Shown here: one piece after another, positions 14,696 through 28,539 of the stretch
How the letters are laid out: each line of letters begins with the position of its first letter
Position numbering within the stretch: position 1 is the stretch's first letter
Source of the DNA: Mycteria americana
Taxonomy: Eukaryota > Chordata > Aves > Ciconiiformes > Ciconiidae
Direction of reading: 5' to 3'
DNA length: 64,000 nucleotides
Assembly: GCF_035582795.1 (NCBI RefSeq)
Contig: NC_134370.1
Coordinates: 47,107,501-47,171,500, forward strand
Notes under the pieces: model-generated
The model's input: the letters and a program-made list of their open reading frames with translations, nothing else
Told to the model about the DNA's origin: nothing
Databases searched by the model: none
Made by a program: the position numbers and the translations under genes

Positions 14696-17600
14696 CAGAA
14701 ATTCAAATTTAATACAGTGTTTCCTCCAAACCCTGGTCTGCCAGACCAGAGGAATAAGCTGAGAACTACCTGCACCTGAGTCAGCTGAGAGTCACTGAGC
14801 CAAACCATCACAGCTTCAAGGACAGAAGTTTCTAGAGCTGCCGGCTGCCAATGTGGTACTAACCTTTTTTTCTTTCCTTCTGTTTTACCGAGTGATCCCC
14901 AGACGCAGCCACTCTGTGGCAAGATGCCATTCGATATTCCTCAGGGAGTCTTGGAGCCTTTCCTCCCCCCGGGATCAAAAGTGGGAAAAAGTTTGCGGTG
15001 CTTGTTTGACAGCCCTGGAGAGCAAGCGCAATGCAAATCCCATCACTTCCAAAGCATGTTCCATCCAGTTTTAAGAGAGAAACCAAATTACATGGGAGAG
15101 AAACTCAGGACACACAGGTTGAGAATTTGAGAAGCACTCGCTGATTTTTTTGTTCCCTTTGGTTCTGCCAAATGCCTTAGAGGATGCCGATTTTCCGAGG
15201 AGGGGATATTCAGAGATCCTCCAAAAGAAGATGTGCAACAACTGAAGCACCTAACCTAATCACTGATGAAAATATGACCCAAAACAACAATACAACCTTG
15301 TGTTTTGAAGGAATAAACAAACCTGGCAGAGCCAAATTGTCAATGCACCACCATCATCACTCAGAGTGAAACAGCTACGCAAAGATTTGAGGGTTCGGGT
15401 ACAGAGAGGTGAGCATGCCTATGGAAAAAGCTTTATTCTAGATTTCTAGCCCATTTGGGCTCCACCAGCTGCATGTCCAGCCCACACAGGCCAGAATCAA
15501 GGCCAACACATGCTGCCCTGCAGGACAGGAGGCTCCTCAGACAGGTAAGACCTCAGCTCCATTGAATCTAAGCAACAAATCTTCACCCGCGACTTCCAAC
15601 AACATAACATGCTGGGAACCTGTCATTAGGTAATTAAGAACCTGAATATTTTTACACCTAGGATATATCACTGCAGGCCACACACAAGCGAGCCACTCAT
15701 TGCTCCACAGCAATGGTGGGGGGAGCCTCCAGTGCCAGCCAAAAACAGGACCAGGAGCTGATGATCTAGGAACAAAAATAAAACCTTGGGGTTGTGAGCC
15801 AGGCTCCGTCCCAGCCGAGCTTGCGTGCTAGAAGTTTAAGAAGGGGGTTGTTTGCTGACAGCTTAAAAGATTTAAGGGAAGGATTAACCATGGCTTTGCT
15901 GATGAGGGAACCAGTGGCAAACTCGGAGCAATCCCATGAGGATATGGAGAAGCTGGAAGAGGACAGCAAAAGCGGGGACAAGCCTACAACAGCAAAAACA
16001 ACAGGGGCAGTTTGCTTTGCATAGGGAACTCAACCAGGAGCTGCTCTTCCAGGCATTAACAACCTTCGTTTTTTGTCCACCAAATACGGTGGACAGCTCT
16101 GGAGTCCCACCTTCATGGGAAAGCACTGGATCATCTGGGGAACCAGAGGTGCCCACATGCTGTACAAGTGAGAACATCACAGCCCTCAGTCATGAGTAAA
16201 GGTGCCCAAAAAGAAGAGCGTGCAGAAGGCCTGGAGGAGGAGGATGTGGCGGTGGGAGTCCTGGTCTGAAGGTGGGGTAGGAGGGAAATCCTGCTACTGA
16301 GCAGCAGGCAAAGAACCACAGATCAGCAGCACTGGCTGATCCAGGAAAGCTTCACATTTGTTGCCTAAGAGCTCCACAAAGTGTTTACAGCCAAATCAGG
16401 CTTACGTCCAGGTGGACATAATAGATAAAAAGCAGGAGGCAGCAGATCTCCTGCTCCAGCTCAGCTACACGCAGAGGAACATGCAGCTGGAGGGGTTCAT
16501 TCCAGCAAGCACAGGATGCTGGTCACCAGGAACATATGTAGACAGATCAATGGACTTGTCTGGCAAGCTGGAGCCCAGCAACAAGGGTATGCTCCTGCTG
16601 GGAGCAGCTAATCTACCCGCTCAACCCACTCCAGCTGCTAGGCAAACGAGCACGGTCCCCTTAAGAGAAAGCACAATCAGCACAGATTTAGCTGGAAGAG
16701 GGTGGGGATATCGCTGAGCTCCAAGCCATGGTCTGAACCTTATCTGCTGCTTTAATACCTATCAAGTGTTGATATAGATTAAAGGATTAGTCAGGATTAC
16801 TGAAGGCAACCCCCTTCACCCCAGGCAGCGAGGATAGGCACAGGTGCGGTGCAGCTCCAGCATTCCCCTCTTGCGCCCACAGCCCTTTGTGCTGCACCCT
16901 TGGGAGAGGAGGAGCCTACCAAAAGCATGGTCAGGAGGCTCTTCATGAGTGATGGCAGCCTTAAAAAGTCAACTCATCCACAGGGGAGCGAGACTGGACT
17001 CTCCAGGAAGAAAACGAAGCCTAACCAGCCAGAATCCCAGCAGGAGTCAAGTTTGCTGTCCCTATGGTTGCCTACCAACACAGGCCACGTTCAGCAAGTC
17101 TTCATGGACCAGCACCACCACCAGAAGAAACCATCCCACCATGCTCCAACCATGGCCACCCATTCCTACCCTGGTCCAAAGCCTTCTTTTACCAACACAA
17201 GTATTTGTGCAGCATTGGGAAACCGCCTGCTTAAAACCTGCTTTTGATGTTGCTCAGCATAGCTTTTAATTGGATCATTTCCCTGACCCGGTTCCCCACA
17301 TGGTTGCACAAAGCCTTGAGCATCACTGTGGGAAGAGGTGGCCAGGAACAGGCAGGACACTTCCTGGTGTAGCAGCAAAGCTCCAATGATCACGCAAGTA
17401 GGCAGCAAAGTTCCTGTGCCCAAGCCCAGGCTGAACATGAACTTTGTGAGATTTCCCATCTTCCAAGAGATCATAACCAAATATCTGCTGTGTCCAGAGA
17501 ACTGTCTCCTGAAATCTGGCGGGGCTGAAAGCAGTTGAGGACAACAGGCAAGACTGGAGATCCCAAAGCAGAACAATACCCCAAACTCTGCCTCCCATCC

Positions 17601-17911
17601 CCATGTACCCAGCTCCCTTCTCCAGGTAGGAGCCATCAAGTAGGAAGATCATGGCTGTGGTCTTCCCCTGGGCAGCAGGGAGGAAGGCAGGACCTCACAT
17701 CTCAGGCAGTCATCATCCAGGACAACCCAGCTCTTAAGGATAAGGGTACAAAGAGTAGTGGCAAGCCCCTGAGCAACAGGCAAGCTGTGTGTAGGCACTC
17801 AGAAGGATGCCCGTCAAGGACAACAAGGCTCCAACATGGCAGAGGAGGTGGAACAGTCCACTTCTGATGTCCGGACAGATTTATGGAGGAGCTAAGAAAA
17901 TGCAAACTTTC

Positions 17912-18579
17912 ATTTTGACAGCCGCCTGAATATGAGCCAGCAGTGTGCCCAGGCGGCCAAGAAGGCCAATGGCATCCTGGCCTGTATCAAAAATAGCGTG
18001 GCCAGCAGGACTAGGGAAGTGATTGTGCCCCTGTACTCGGCACTGGTGAGGCCGCACCTCGAATACTGTGTTCAGTTTTGGGCCCCCCACTACAAGAGGG
18101 ATATTGAGGTACTGGAGCGTGTACAGAGAAGGGCAACGAAGCTGGTGAAGGGTCTGGAGCAGAAGTCTTATGAGGAGCGGCTGAGGGAGCTGGGACTGTT
18201 TAGCCTGGAGAAAAGGAGGCTGAGGGGAGACCTCATCGCTCTCTACAACTACCTGAAAGGAGGTTGTAGAGAGGTGGGGGTCGGTCTCTTCTCCCAGGTA
18301 ACAAGTGATAGGACAAGAGGAAATGGCCTCAAGTTGCGCCAGGGGAGGTTTAGACTGGATATTAGGAAATTTTTCTTCACCGAGAGGGTTATCAAGCATT
18401 GGAACAGACTGCCCAGGGAAGTGGTTGAGTCGCCATCCCTGGAGGTATTTAAAGGACGTTTGGATGAGGTGCTTAGAGACATGGTGTAGTGGTGGTTTTT
18501 GGCAGTGTTAGGTTTATGGTTGGACTCGATGATCTTAAAGGTCTTTTCCAACCTATATGATTCTGTGATTCTGTGATTT
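17912..18579 (+). mobile_element. CR1 LINE, 5'-truncated, 3' end intact
   Basis: The best-preserved CR1 copy. An uninterrupted frame from 17932 to 18489 (185 codons) encodes the C-terminal part of the CR1 ORF2 reverse transcriptase, with the family-typical stretches [36 protein letters not shown] and [17 protein letters not shown]. It is followed by the short CR1 3' UTR and the octamer tail (ATTCTGTG repeated) ending near 18579. The 5' truncation is typical of CR1. It lies antisense within ZNF609 intron 2. The intact frame suggests a comparatively young insertion, but the element cannot move by itself because most of ORF2 and all of ORF1 are missing. Confidence 0.95.
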
Positions 18580-18808
18580 TGGGACAATTTAGCTGGTCAC
18601 CACAGCTGCAGTTTACCAAACGCCACAAAATGAAGTTTCGCTTGTCCAGGGCACTGGTCGCTATTCTTCACACCTGGCTTAGGGGAGAGCAACATTTTGA
18701 GATGCAGGCAGGCTTCGGCATGCAGCCACATCCTGACACTGCCGCTTTTGCGTATGACTTGGCTTTGGTGGGAGACCCTTCCAGTAAGGAACCATTGGGG
18801 CATGTGAA

Positions 18809-18903
18809 AGAATCACAGAATGGTTGAGGTTGGAAGGGACCTCTGGAGATCATCTGGTCCAACCCCCTGCTCAAGCAGGGCCACCCGGAGCAAGCTGCCC
18901 TGC
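18809..18903 (-). mobile_element. CR1 LINE, short 3' end only
   Basis: About 95 bp with AGAATCACAGAATGGTTGAG, TTGGAAGGGACCTCTGG and TCCAACCCCCTGCTCAAGCA, typical of an inverted CR1 3' end of the subfamily with the CTCAAGCAGGG segment. It lies 230 bp from the plus-strand CR1 at 17912-18579 in opposite orientation. Confidence 0.88.
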
Positions 18904-21900
18904 TCTAGGGAGTGTTTTATGTGGCTGGCCTGCCTCCTTTACCAATGAATCCCAATCCACCACCTTCACGCAAAATCTGCATGCTGAACATCATCTCAAG
19001 CATGGGAGGCTCTCAAAGCACCACCCATCCAAAGGCTTTGCAAGTCAGATACTGCTGAGACCAAAGGTGGAACCAAACCTGGCTCCTCCAGTTCCCTTGC
19101 TTCCCCCACAAGGACAACGGGAGGGAATGGCAGAGGCACTGAAGCAGTCAGAGACAAGAAGACAGGCTTAGACGTTGGAGCAAAGTCCTGCAGAGTAAGA
19201 CACCACCGTTCTGAAATGATCACCTTCCAGAGCCAAGCTCAGCTTCCCCAGGTAGTGCACTCGCATCCACATGCCAGCATCCCACATCCCACTGGGATTT
19301 AAGGATGATCCTTTAGATCAAGCTGCAAGCCCAAGGCAGTCCCCCTGTCCCCCCGCAAAAAAGCAGCTCCTCTGCAAGGTGAAGCCCAGGCAGCTCTGCT
19401 CCAGCAGCTAGCTTCTTCCCAGCAAAACAACACCAGGCTCAAACTGCCCAGTAGCTATGGCGGAAGGCACATAAAACCCAGGCCACATACTGCTAATGCA
19501 CTCATGAAAAATATACACAGATAAAAGAGATTCCTTCCTCCCATGCAGAGAAGGTCTCAGTAAGAGGAAGGACCAAAATCTTCCCCAAATTGATCATGCT
19601 TCGCTCAAAAATACACACTGTACGATCGCCTCTCCATAAGAAACAAGATGAAGTGTCAAGATCTGCAGTACTGGACTTTCAAAAAAGCCTAATGAGCCAC
19701 CCTACACTGAGATTTTAATTTTGGTCCAGAAAAAGCAAGCAGAGTTTGCCCCACCAGGAACGCCCAAGCTGCGAAAGCTGCACCGGGCGACCGCATGCCA
19801 GTAGCAATAAATCTGACACCAGAACAGCGTTACAGCCTGGCACCAGGACAGGTCAATTAAGCCCTTACAAATTCTTGGCCCAGATGGAAGACTGGCTGCT
19901 TTCAGCCCCATTGGGTTACAAGCCAGCTGGAGTTCTCCAGTGAGTCTCCAGAGCCAGGCTCCCCATCTTGCCCCGTTCCCCATAACCCCAGGCAGGAACC
20001 AGTGTGGCTCCTGGCCAACACGGATGTGCTCAGCCATCCCGGGACTTTGAGGAGCTCTGCAGGCAGAGCCACCAAGCCTGATGGTACTTTCCAGAGTTCA
20101 TGTTTCTAGAGCCAACATAAGCCCCTGAGAAGGAACACACTGTTCCACCAATACAAACCCCTCCAGATTAGTATCAAAACTGTTTATTAGGCTATTGGTC
20201 ATGACCTGAATCCTCCACTCACTGGTGGCAGCTTCATCCCCTGGTTGCACTCACCCTTCATTCCTGCTCCCTCCAAAGCCACCGGCTGTTTTAAAACAAC
20301 TCTAGCAGCAGCATGCTCAAGGCCTGGCTTTGCACATTACTCAACGGGACATGACAGCAACCAGTGTTCTCACCAGGAAAGTCCCACCTACAAAACATGG
20401 ATCCTAAGGCTTGACAGGATATGCAAGCCACCAGCCAAGAGATTCAGAAGAAAGTCCTCCTACAAGCACGCTTTTCTTAATAGTGCCTTAAGAATTGTCT
20501 GTATTCAGTTAATTGTGAACTAACCAACCACTCGGCTGACCCAATACAACCAATCCTAGGTCCTTTGGGAGAGGCATGGTACAGCACAAAGCCAAGGCTG
20601 GATCCCATGCAAGCCAGGGGAGTACATTAAGCTTCCTTCAGAGGATCTAACTCTGCCCCCTACGAAGCAGACGGCATCAAAAACATATTTTGCTTCATGG
20701 CCACGCAAATTCGAGAACACATGCCACGTATACCTACACATCTCATCAAGGAAGAATTGTAGCTCCTTTTCACTGCACAAGTTGTCAAACAAAGTCACAG
20801 CATACGGACGTGTGATTTTCAGCAAAAACACTGCCAGAAGGAGCATGATGAAGGGGGCAGAGTTAAGGCTGCTGCACTCAGTGTAGCTCTGCACTTCCCA
20901 GGTGCCAAGAGCCAAACACTCAATTCCGATGCTGCGCCAACCTACTTTTTGGATGTACTCTTCATACAATACCCTAAAGATCATCCGTATCACGTTGTCA
21001 CCATTGCATTCTCAACACCGAAAGCTATGCCAGCTATCAGGCTCGGTACGTCGGCTTGTCGCAGGATCAGATGGCATCCTGAAGGAGCAAAACCAATTCA
21101 CTGCAGGGGATGAGGAAGATGGATGTGTGTGCATCAAGAAGTTCCAGACTGTTCCCATCAACCCGACCACGTGCATGCAGATCTCTACTCTCAAGGATTC
21201 AGCCACCTTAATCACAACTTCCTGCAACTTTCCTGACTGCTATTAGATCACCTCAAGCAGAACGGGACAAACTCAAACACTCTTGCAGAGAATTTATAGT
21301 CTTATAACCCCCAGCAGGAACGACCAGCTAGAGCATTTGGGGGCTTCCTATGGTTGTTCATTGTGTTCACCTACAAATTGTTTTACAAGAGAAAGTCCCA
21401 AGAGCAGTACTTAGTCTCAAGCAAAGATTATTTTTGGCAGCTTTATCAGAACAGTTCTCACTCCCTTAACCTCTTCTTGGATGAAAGCACATTTAGAAAA
21501 AACAGTCCACATGTTGGACTATCAATAAAACAAAAAGCAATGGTACAGTGCAGTCTTGAAGAGCTCTTTACAAATAAACACAACTTTGGGGGGTTTCTGC
21601 TCAGCGGTGCCAGACCCGCACTCATAAACCAAAACTACATGCTCACCTCGCCTGGAATCAGAAAATAAAAGCTGGTTTGAGTTACTCGTCTGCAGGGTGT
21701 GCACACAACAACCACTCCTGCAGCTCTCCTTCCTCTACATGGTCAAGCAACTCATACCGCTCAATGGATTTTTAATCGAATTTTCCAAAATAACAATTTA
21801 CAGAAGGAGTTACAACTGAGCCAAACCTCAAAATGAGAAACTCAAGCTGGGAAGAAATTATGGAAAACTCACCATCAGCTCTAAGTGAGGCTCTGGAGAG

Positions 21901-22053
21901 CTGAGATTAATCTCCCATCACAGCAACAGGTTTGTCCAAACAAGGAGACACTCCTCATGTACACCTCAGTTTGTACCCAGGGGTCACCCACGAGGGCTTT
22001 GAACCCCACAGCAGCCCAACAGCATTTACCATTACCATCAACAACTTGGCACC

Positions 22054-22865
22054 ATAGAATCACAGAATGGTTTGAGTTGGAAGGGACCTTCAGAGATCAT
22101 CTAGTCCAACCCCCCTGCCATTGGCAGGGACATCTTTCACTAGGTCAGGTTGCTCAAAGCCCTGTCCGACCTGTCCTTGAACACTTCCAGTCATGGGGCA
22201 TCCTAACTTCTCTGGGCAACCTCTTCCAGTGTCTCACTGCCCTCATCGTGAAGAATTTCTTCTTTATGTCCAACCTAAACCTACCCTCTTTCAGATTAAA
22301 ACTGTTACCCTTGTCCTGTCACTGCAGATCTTGGTAAAAAGCCTCTCTCCATCTTTCTTATAAGCCCCCTTTATATATTGAAAAGCCACAGTAAGGTATC
22401 CCCAGAGCCTCTCCAACTGAACAAGCCCAACTCTCTCAGCCTTTCTCCATAGCAGAGGTGTTCCAGTCCTCTGGCCATTTTCATGGCCCTCGTCTGGACA
22501 TGCTCTAACAGGTCCATGTCTTTCTTGCACTGGGCACCTCAGAGCTGGATGCAGTACTCCAGGTGAGGTCTCACAAGAGCAGAGTAGAGGGGGAGCATCA
22601 CCTCCCTCCACCTGCCAGATACACTTCTTTGGATGCAGCCCAGGAGATGATTGGCTTTCTGGGCTGCAAGCACACATTGCCAGCTCATGTTCAATTTGTC
22701 ACCCACTAGTATCCCCAAGTCCTTCTCTGCAGGGCTGTTCTCAATCCATTCACCCCAGAGACTGCACTGATAGTGGAGATTGCCCCAACCCAGGTGCAGG
22801 ACCTTGCACTTGGCCTTGAACTTCATGAGGTTCGCGTGGGCCCGCTACTCAAGCCTGTCAAGGTC
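22054..22865 (-). mobile_element. CR1 LINE fragment, about 0.8 kb
   Basis: Starts on the plus strand with the inverted CR1 3' end (AATCACAGAATGG, then TTGGAAGGGACC and ATCATCTAGTCCAACCCC). It continues through the reverse-transcriptase C-terminal region; the minus strand reads [20 protein letters not shown] and [15 protein letters not shown]. Frame breaks separate this from the terminal part. It is in the same orientation as ZNF609 transcription. Confidence 0.95.
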
Positions 22866-24918
22866 AACTTCTTGAAGAAATCCAACCATATCACACTACT
22901 GCCCCAATATGCAAGGCCACTATTACTATAAACTAAGTAATCTCCTCCCAAGCCACACTGGCCATCTCCAGCAGGTCTGGGATGACTTTCATCAACTGCT
23001 CCCAGAGGACTCCGCCTCATTTCCAGCCTACAGCAAGTCTCCAGCGCATTGAAGGCGGCTTATTTTCTCTTTCCTCTCACCCAGCCCAGGGGGGGCAGGA
23101 ACACTTAACACGATCCCATTAAACCGAGCAGAAGAAACCCAACCCACCTGAGCCATGACCCCATCTTGGCCCTTTCCATTCATCGGCAATCTCAGAGTGA
23201 AGTGCGGTTGTCAGAAGACTTCTTGGGTTTCCTTAAGTTCTTCTGCCAAGTTCTGATTAAAATCCTCCTAAGTGGTTTTCTCTTTATTCGATTTCATAAA
23301 ACTGAGAAGTAAAGCAGACCTGAGAGTGGAACTGAGTGCTGGAGCAAACAGCCACCGACACAGCCAGGCCATCCGAGTCTCCCACACCAGCTCGTTAGGA
23401 TCAATGGGAAATTGGAAGTGATTCTCTTCCCATCTCCCATATCAGACCATCAGCTCCCAGAGGAGAGTGGGTTTTAATGGCTCCACTCGCTGGCAGGAGG
23501 CTGGAATCACTCAGTCAACGTGGGCTGCTGAGGCACCTCTCACTGGGCGCTGCTTTAGAGCTGCATTTGAAATGGGTTGACTGGTGAGGATGGTTCCCAA
23601 AGGCTTTTGGGCAGTACACAACAGTGGAGCAGTGAGTACGGAGCAAAGCACAGCACCATAACACGGGTCTCCATGCCCAGAAATGTCCAATTTAACAAAA
23701 TCCCGGTCCCCCACTCCAACTCCACATGCTCCGCTTTACGACAAAAGAAGAGCCAACCTCTCATCACAGGCTCCTTGCGCTACCGGCTTGGTATCTGCGC
23801 CAAATTGGATCCCCCTTCTTGCCCAGAAAATCTGGCTGCTGCAGTGGCCTGGAGGATGAAGCCATTGGTTTCTTGCCCAGAAACAACAGGCACCTACAAG
23901 TCCAGTCGCTCTCATTCCTGTGACCACAGGCTGGAGACTGTCAGGATGCCACGAAGATGTGGTGCATCTCACCCATCCTCTTCTCCCAGCCAAGAGCGGC
24001 CAAGGAGAGCCCCTTTCCTGCAGGAAGGCAGACGCACTTGACCCCAGGGTTCAAGCACACTGGGAGCGTCAGGTACAGAGGCAGTGCAACGGGAACCCCA
24101 AAACAGCCTCCGTTCACACAAGAAAAACCAGAACCAGATTTGCTGCCATCCTCTCCACTGTGTCTTCCACCTTTGAAGGGCCCCATAGAGGGAGGTGCTC
24201 CTGCCAGAAGCCAAGGCACTACTGTTGAGTACGCAGTGTGGAAATCCCAAAATTTCCATTTTTTTAATGCCATGCACCTCCTCACGCCCTTGGGGGAACG
24301 GGTGAACACTGAACCCACTTACAGAGACCATGTGAACAGCACACAAGCTGGTCCAAGCTACCATTACCTACCGTTGAGTTATCCATCGCAGGGAACACCA
24401 ACAGCTCCTGTTTTCTTAGCCTGCAGGATGGAGCAGAGAGGAGCACAGGCTGTGAGCCCCTCAAAAGCAGGGCCTTTTGCTGGGATGTGGCTCCTCCACA
24501 AAAGAAACAGGCAGCGATCCGGCAAAGCCACGGCACGTTCGGTCGCCCTTACACTGGGGGGTGGTTTCACATGCAGCCTTTGCTTTTTTGATGCAAGATC
24601 CATTCCCTGCAGAGCACGGCCTGAAAGCTGAACCACCCACTCTCCATGCTAGCAAGAGGCTTCAAGTCTTCCCTCAGGTCAGGGCAGCTAAGAAATGCTC
24701 TGCTTGTGGCCATAGGGTTTCTACCAAAAGGCTGGTTTCCTTCAAAGGGACATTCAAAGCTCAGCCCCTCCAGCTCCCTTCACCCTGTACACAAAGCAGA
24801 GTATTAATAGCTGGTCTGGAAGATCATGAAATACTAAATACCTAAAGAGTTCTTGTACCTTGAAATGTTAATGCTAAGGAAAAAAAGAAACCTTCCTGTT
24901 AGCAAACTGCTCAGCTCT

Positions 24919-24921
<3 letters not shown>

Positions 24922-24968
<47 letters not shown>

Positions 24969-24977
24969 TACACACAT
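24922..24977. repeat. (TA)n/(CA)n compound microsatellite
   Basis: About 17 TA units (24922-24956) run into about 10 CA/TA units. This is a likely length-polymorphic locus. Confidence 0.97.
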
Positions 24978-25405
24978 GATTGCCTTCCTCCCCTCCAAGC
25001 CACAGAACAGCAAACAGCACTCGAATCCCTAAAATGCCACTCTACTTACAAGGCATCCTATAGATCTGCTCGTTGTCCAGACGGGAAAGGCTTCACCAGC
25101 ACATGCCAGCTCTTCTTGATGACTTAGTTACCACCTCAAAGAGCTGGCTGGCACCCAGTCATCCTCCCCTTACAGGATCCTTTTCAGCCTTCCAAAGCTA
25201 TCTCCCCCAGACCCCCGAGCATGCATGGCCCGGCCCGGCTCTTTCCACTTATTCCAAGCCTCCCTTCCCTGCTTAACTGCTGGAGCTCAGCTCCAGCACT
25301 GATGTCCGTCCCTCTCCCATGGCTTTGCTCCCTTCTCCTTGCAAATGGCCTCTCTCATCTACGCTGTGGAGGGTGAAGGGGACACAGGAGCACTGGCAGA
25401 GGGAC

Positions 25406-25442
25406 CAGAGCAAAGACCTGGGCTTGTCAGGTCTTTGCTCTG
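25406..25442. repeat. Perfect 15-bp inverted repeat (hairpin)
   Basis: CAGAGCAAAGACCTG (25406-25420) pairs fully with CAGGTCTTTGCTCTG (25428-25442) across a 7-nt loop. Another 5 bp (25401-25405 with 25448-25452) can pair after a 5-nt bulge. It is not part of any repeat I recognise. Function unknown. Confidence 0.9.
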
Positions 25443-26108
25443 ACAAAGTCCCGCCGGGGAGGATGGGTTGAGATCCCAAGCTGGCAGGGCAGTGCCAGCT
25501 GGAAATACTCACTTGGAGCTGGTATAGGCATGCTAGCCGCAGCTCTCAGCACATGCCATGCTCGACGTGGGACCATGACGGCATTGCAGCCCCTTCGCTG
25601 CACCACGCCAGCGATGCAGCATCCCAGCATCAACACCAGCTTTAGCAGTACCAATTATTTATGGGATGCCCTCCCCAGGGAACAAGCCCCTTTCAGACAA
25701 CACACCCCATACCTCCACGCCCTGCCATCCACACACAAGCCATTAGGTGGATGCAGCTCTCCCTCCTCCAGCCTGGCTGGTGTTGGGCTTGAACCCAGAA
25801 CCAACTCCAGGGTCCTCCTTCGAGGGCTGAGCCTGAGGATGGCAGCCACCAGCCATACAGCACATGGTTCACTCCAGAACAAGCCACATCCATCTGTTAA
25901 ACAGATGAACAGGGCCGATCCCAGTGCAGGAGGCAGCATACCTGCATCTGCATCCCAATGACGGAAGGGAGGGATGGGGGGGAAGGGGGTCTGGGAACAG
26001 TGTTCGTTTGCATAGCACCTGGGGAAAAAAAAAATCACAACACTGCATTTACATAGCTAATTGGGGGAGCGAGCTTCCCAGAACGAAATTACTTTCTGGC
26101 TTGGGGAA

Positions 26109-26178
26109 AGGAAAAAAAAAAAAACCCACACTAAAAACAAAACACACACACAAAAAAACCCCACCCAAAAAAACCCAC
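26109..26178. repeat. A/C-rich low-complexity tract
   Basis: Alternating A runs and CA/CCCA steps. The surrounding sequence shows no mobile-element structure. Confidence 0.85.
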
Positions 26179-28520
26179 CACAACCACAGGATTTGTAGCT
26201 GTAATGGTGCCTTCTCCACCCAGAGCACCTCAGGTGCTCTCCCCAACAAAGTCTGTGCTCGCACCTAACAAGGGAGCATCTGATCCATGCGGAGGATGGG
26301 GGAAACTGAGGCATGGAGGCTCCAGTGTTCACATCAAAGAAGGGCAAAGAAGAGCCCCAACAGCTCCTCTTGCTCCCTCAACACTGGACGAAAAGCACTT
26401 TTGGGTTGTATCACATCTCATCCCCTCGACAAGATGTAAAACGTAGCAACCTCCATGTCACGACCAGAATTAAAGCTTAAGCCTGCAAAGCAGGCTTGCT
26501 CTCCACATTATTCATCACAGCACGCTTCAAGAGACCCCAAGTGAATGAGGGCCAGACAATATTTTAAAATAAATCTAGACACTTACTGAGTTTTAAACCA
26601 ATTTCAGTGTCAAGCACAGGGGAAACATCAGCAGGTATGAGCACACACCATTACCACACCGTATAAAAGCTCTGTGGTTAACATCTTCCTGCAAAGGGAT
26701 TTATCCTGTCCACAGTACACTGGGATGGAGCCGGCACCATTCAGCCAGCCGGGGGCAAGGACAGGGGCATGGGAGGAGGAGAGATGAACAGCACAGGCAC
26801 CACATGCCCTCCTGGGTTGAGCAGTGCTGGCCAAAGCCACCACTAGCCCTGCGAGAGACCGGTGGCCAGGCAGAGCCCCCACCCCTTACACCACAGCATC
26901 GCCCCAGCGAAGCCCCTGTCTCCAGCCCCAGGCAGCATCACCACTGCCCGCAATCCCATCCATCCCAGAGGCACGGCATGCCCACCCGTGCCAGCCCACA
27001 ACCTGAGCTGACCCTAGAAAACCCCGAGCACGTTCATTTACATCAGATCAGTTCCCTGATCTGGTCCGTGGGCAGGAATGAGTAACAGGGACAGGAATAT
27101 CTCGACCTGATGTTGTCACCAAATACAACATATTGTCAGGCTGCTGTAGCTTTAAATCATCTTGGAGCCCAGCAACTTTTTCCCAGCCCTGGGCTGTGTC
27201 TCCCCAGCTCTCTGACTCCAGCCACTGGCTCAACATCTATGAGACCTGGGGTGGCTTTCCTCTTGCAGCCCTGTAAGGTCTCCAGCTCCAGGCATTGATC
27301 ACCATGAGGTGGGAACAAGAAGTCACCCCAAAAAGTCCACTGCAATTGCCAGCAACTGCCTTTTCTCCTGCACAGGGGTGCTGCCTGCCATCATCTCTGA
27401 ATATTTGGGTGCCCTGTCGCCCAGCACATCTTCAAGGCTGCCTGCACACGAGGACTCACAGGTGAGATGGATTTCACAGCTCCAGCCCAAAGCATCCTCA
27501 AGAGCAGCGGCAGAGCAACACAGCACCATGTTTGCATGGCAAACATCAGGAAAGCAGTGGCACAGAAGATGCACAGAAGATGTCGTACTTGCAGGAAACT
27601 GAGAAAAGGTGGCGAATCCCCAACAAGCTAGCCTTTAAAAGCACAGGAAGGGAAAAGCAGGCAGCGCTGTGCTCTGCAGCCCTTTCCAGCGGCCTCCCCA
27701 GCTGCCGGGTGGAGGAGCAGCTTTGCTCATTAGCGGGTTATTCCTGGCACACTCCCCCTGCATCAGCTCCCCGGCAGGGCTGCAGGAGCAGCTCGCCAGG
27801 TTTTGAAGCCTTCGGGGTCGCACGGCACTTGAGACGCACAAACCTTCCTTTAAAGAATTCTCACTCAGGCAGATAAATGGTGCTGGGTAACTGGGGTCAT
27901 TAGGCTAATAAGCAGCCACTGCCAGCCTGGAAGCAAAGCAACAAATACAAGAGCCTACCCAAGCCCGTTAGCCTCAAAATCTGACCCATCTCAAGCAGTT
28001 ACCATCTCCATCAGAGGAGAAATCGGGTCCCTGAGTCAGCAGGATCAATCACCCACCGGCCTTTTCATCAAAATCTCTAATCAAAGCATCAGGGGAGTGG
28101 ATTTGCAGCTCGCTCACGCCAAGGAAGCAGTGCACGGACCCCACTGAGAAAGAGCCATCCCCACTCCATCAGCCTCCTCATTAGCGCGTTGTCATTCCGC
28201 TCTTGTGCTTTGGGAATGGGGAGATGTTTTCTTACTTTCCCAGCACAGCTCCATTTCCTTCCGCCATGTCCTTGACAGGGAGCTGCAGGTCCTGCTTCCC
28301 ACTCTGGCAGAGATGGGGCTGCGTTTTGGCACAACAACCTATTAAACAGGATACAGCAACACCAACAGGTCGGGCATCAAAACTAACTCACCCCTTAACT
28401 AGTCCTTCCTAATGCTGCCAGCTGGGAAAGCAAATGGGGAGCGATGCAAATTTTCCTATATAAAACCTTCAGAGGTGGGATCAGCTGAAACTCCCAGCCT
28501 GCTACATCTAGTGGTTACTT

Positions 28521-28539
28521 AAAAAAAAAAAAAAAAAAA
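28521..28539. repeat. 19-base poly-A run
   Basis: Pure A run in ZNF609 intron 2. No retrocopy is recognisable upstream. Confidence 0.95.

Noticed and set aside
23957..24631. 224-codon plus-strand frame
   Set aside because: Several frames on both strands are open here, which is the sign of stop-poor composition rather than coding selection; no homology recognised.
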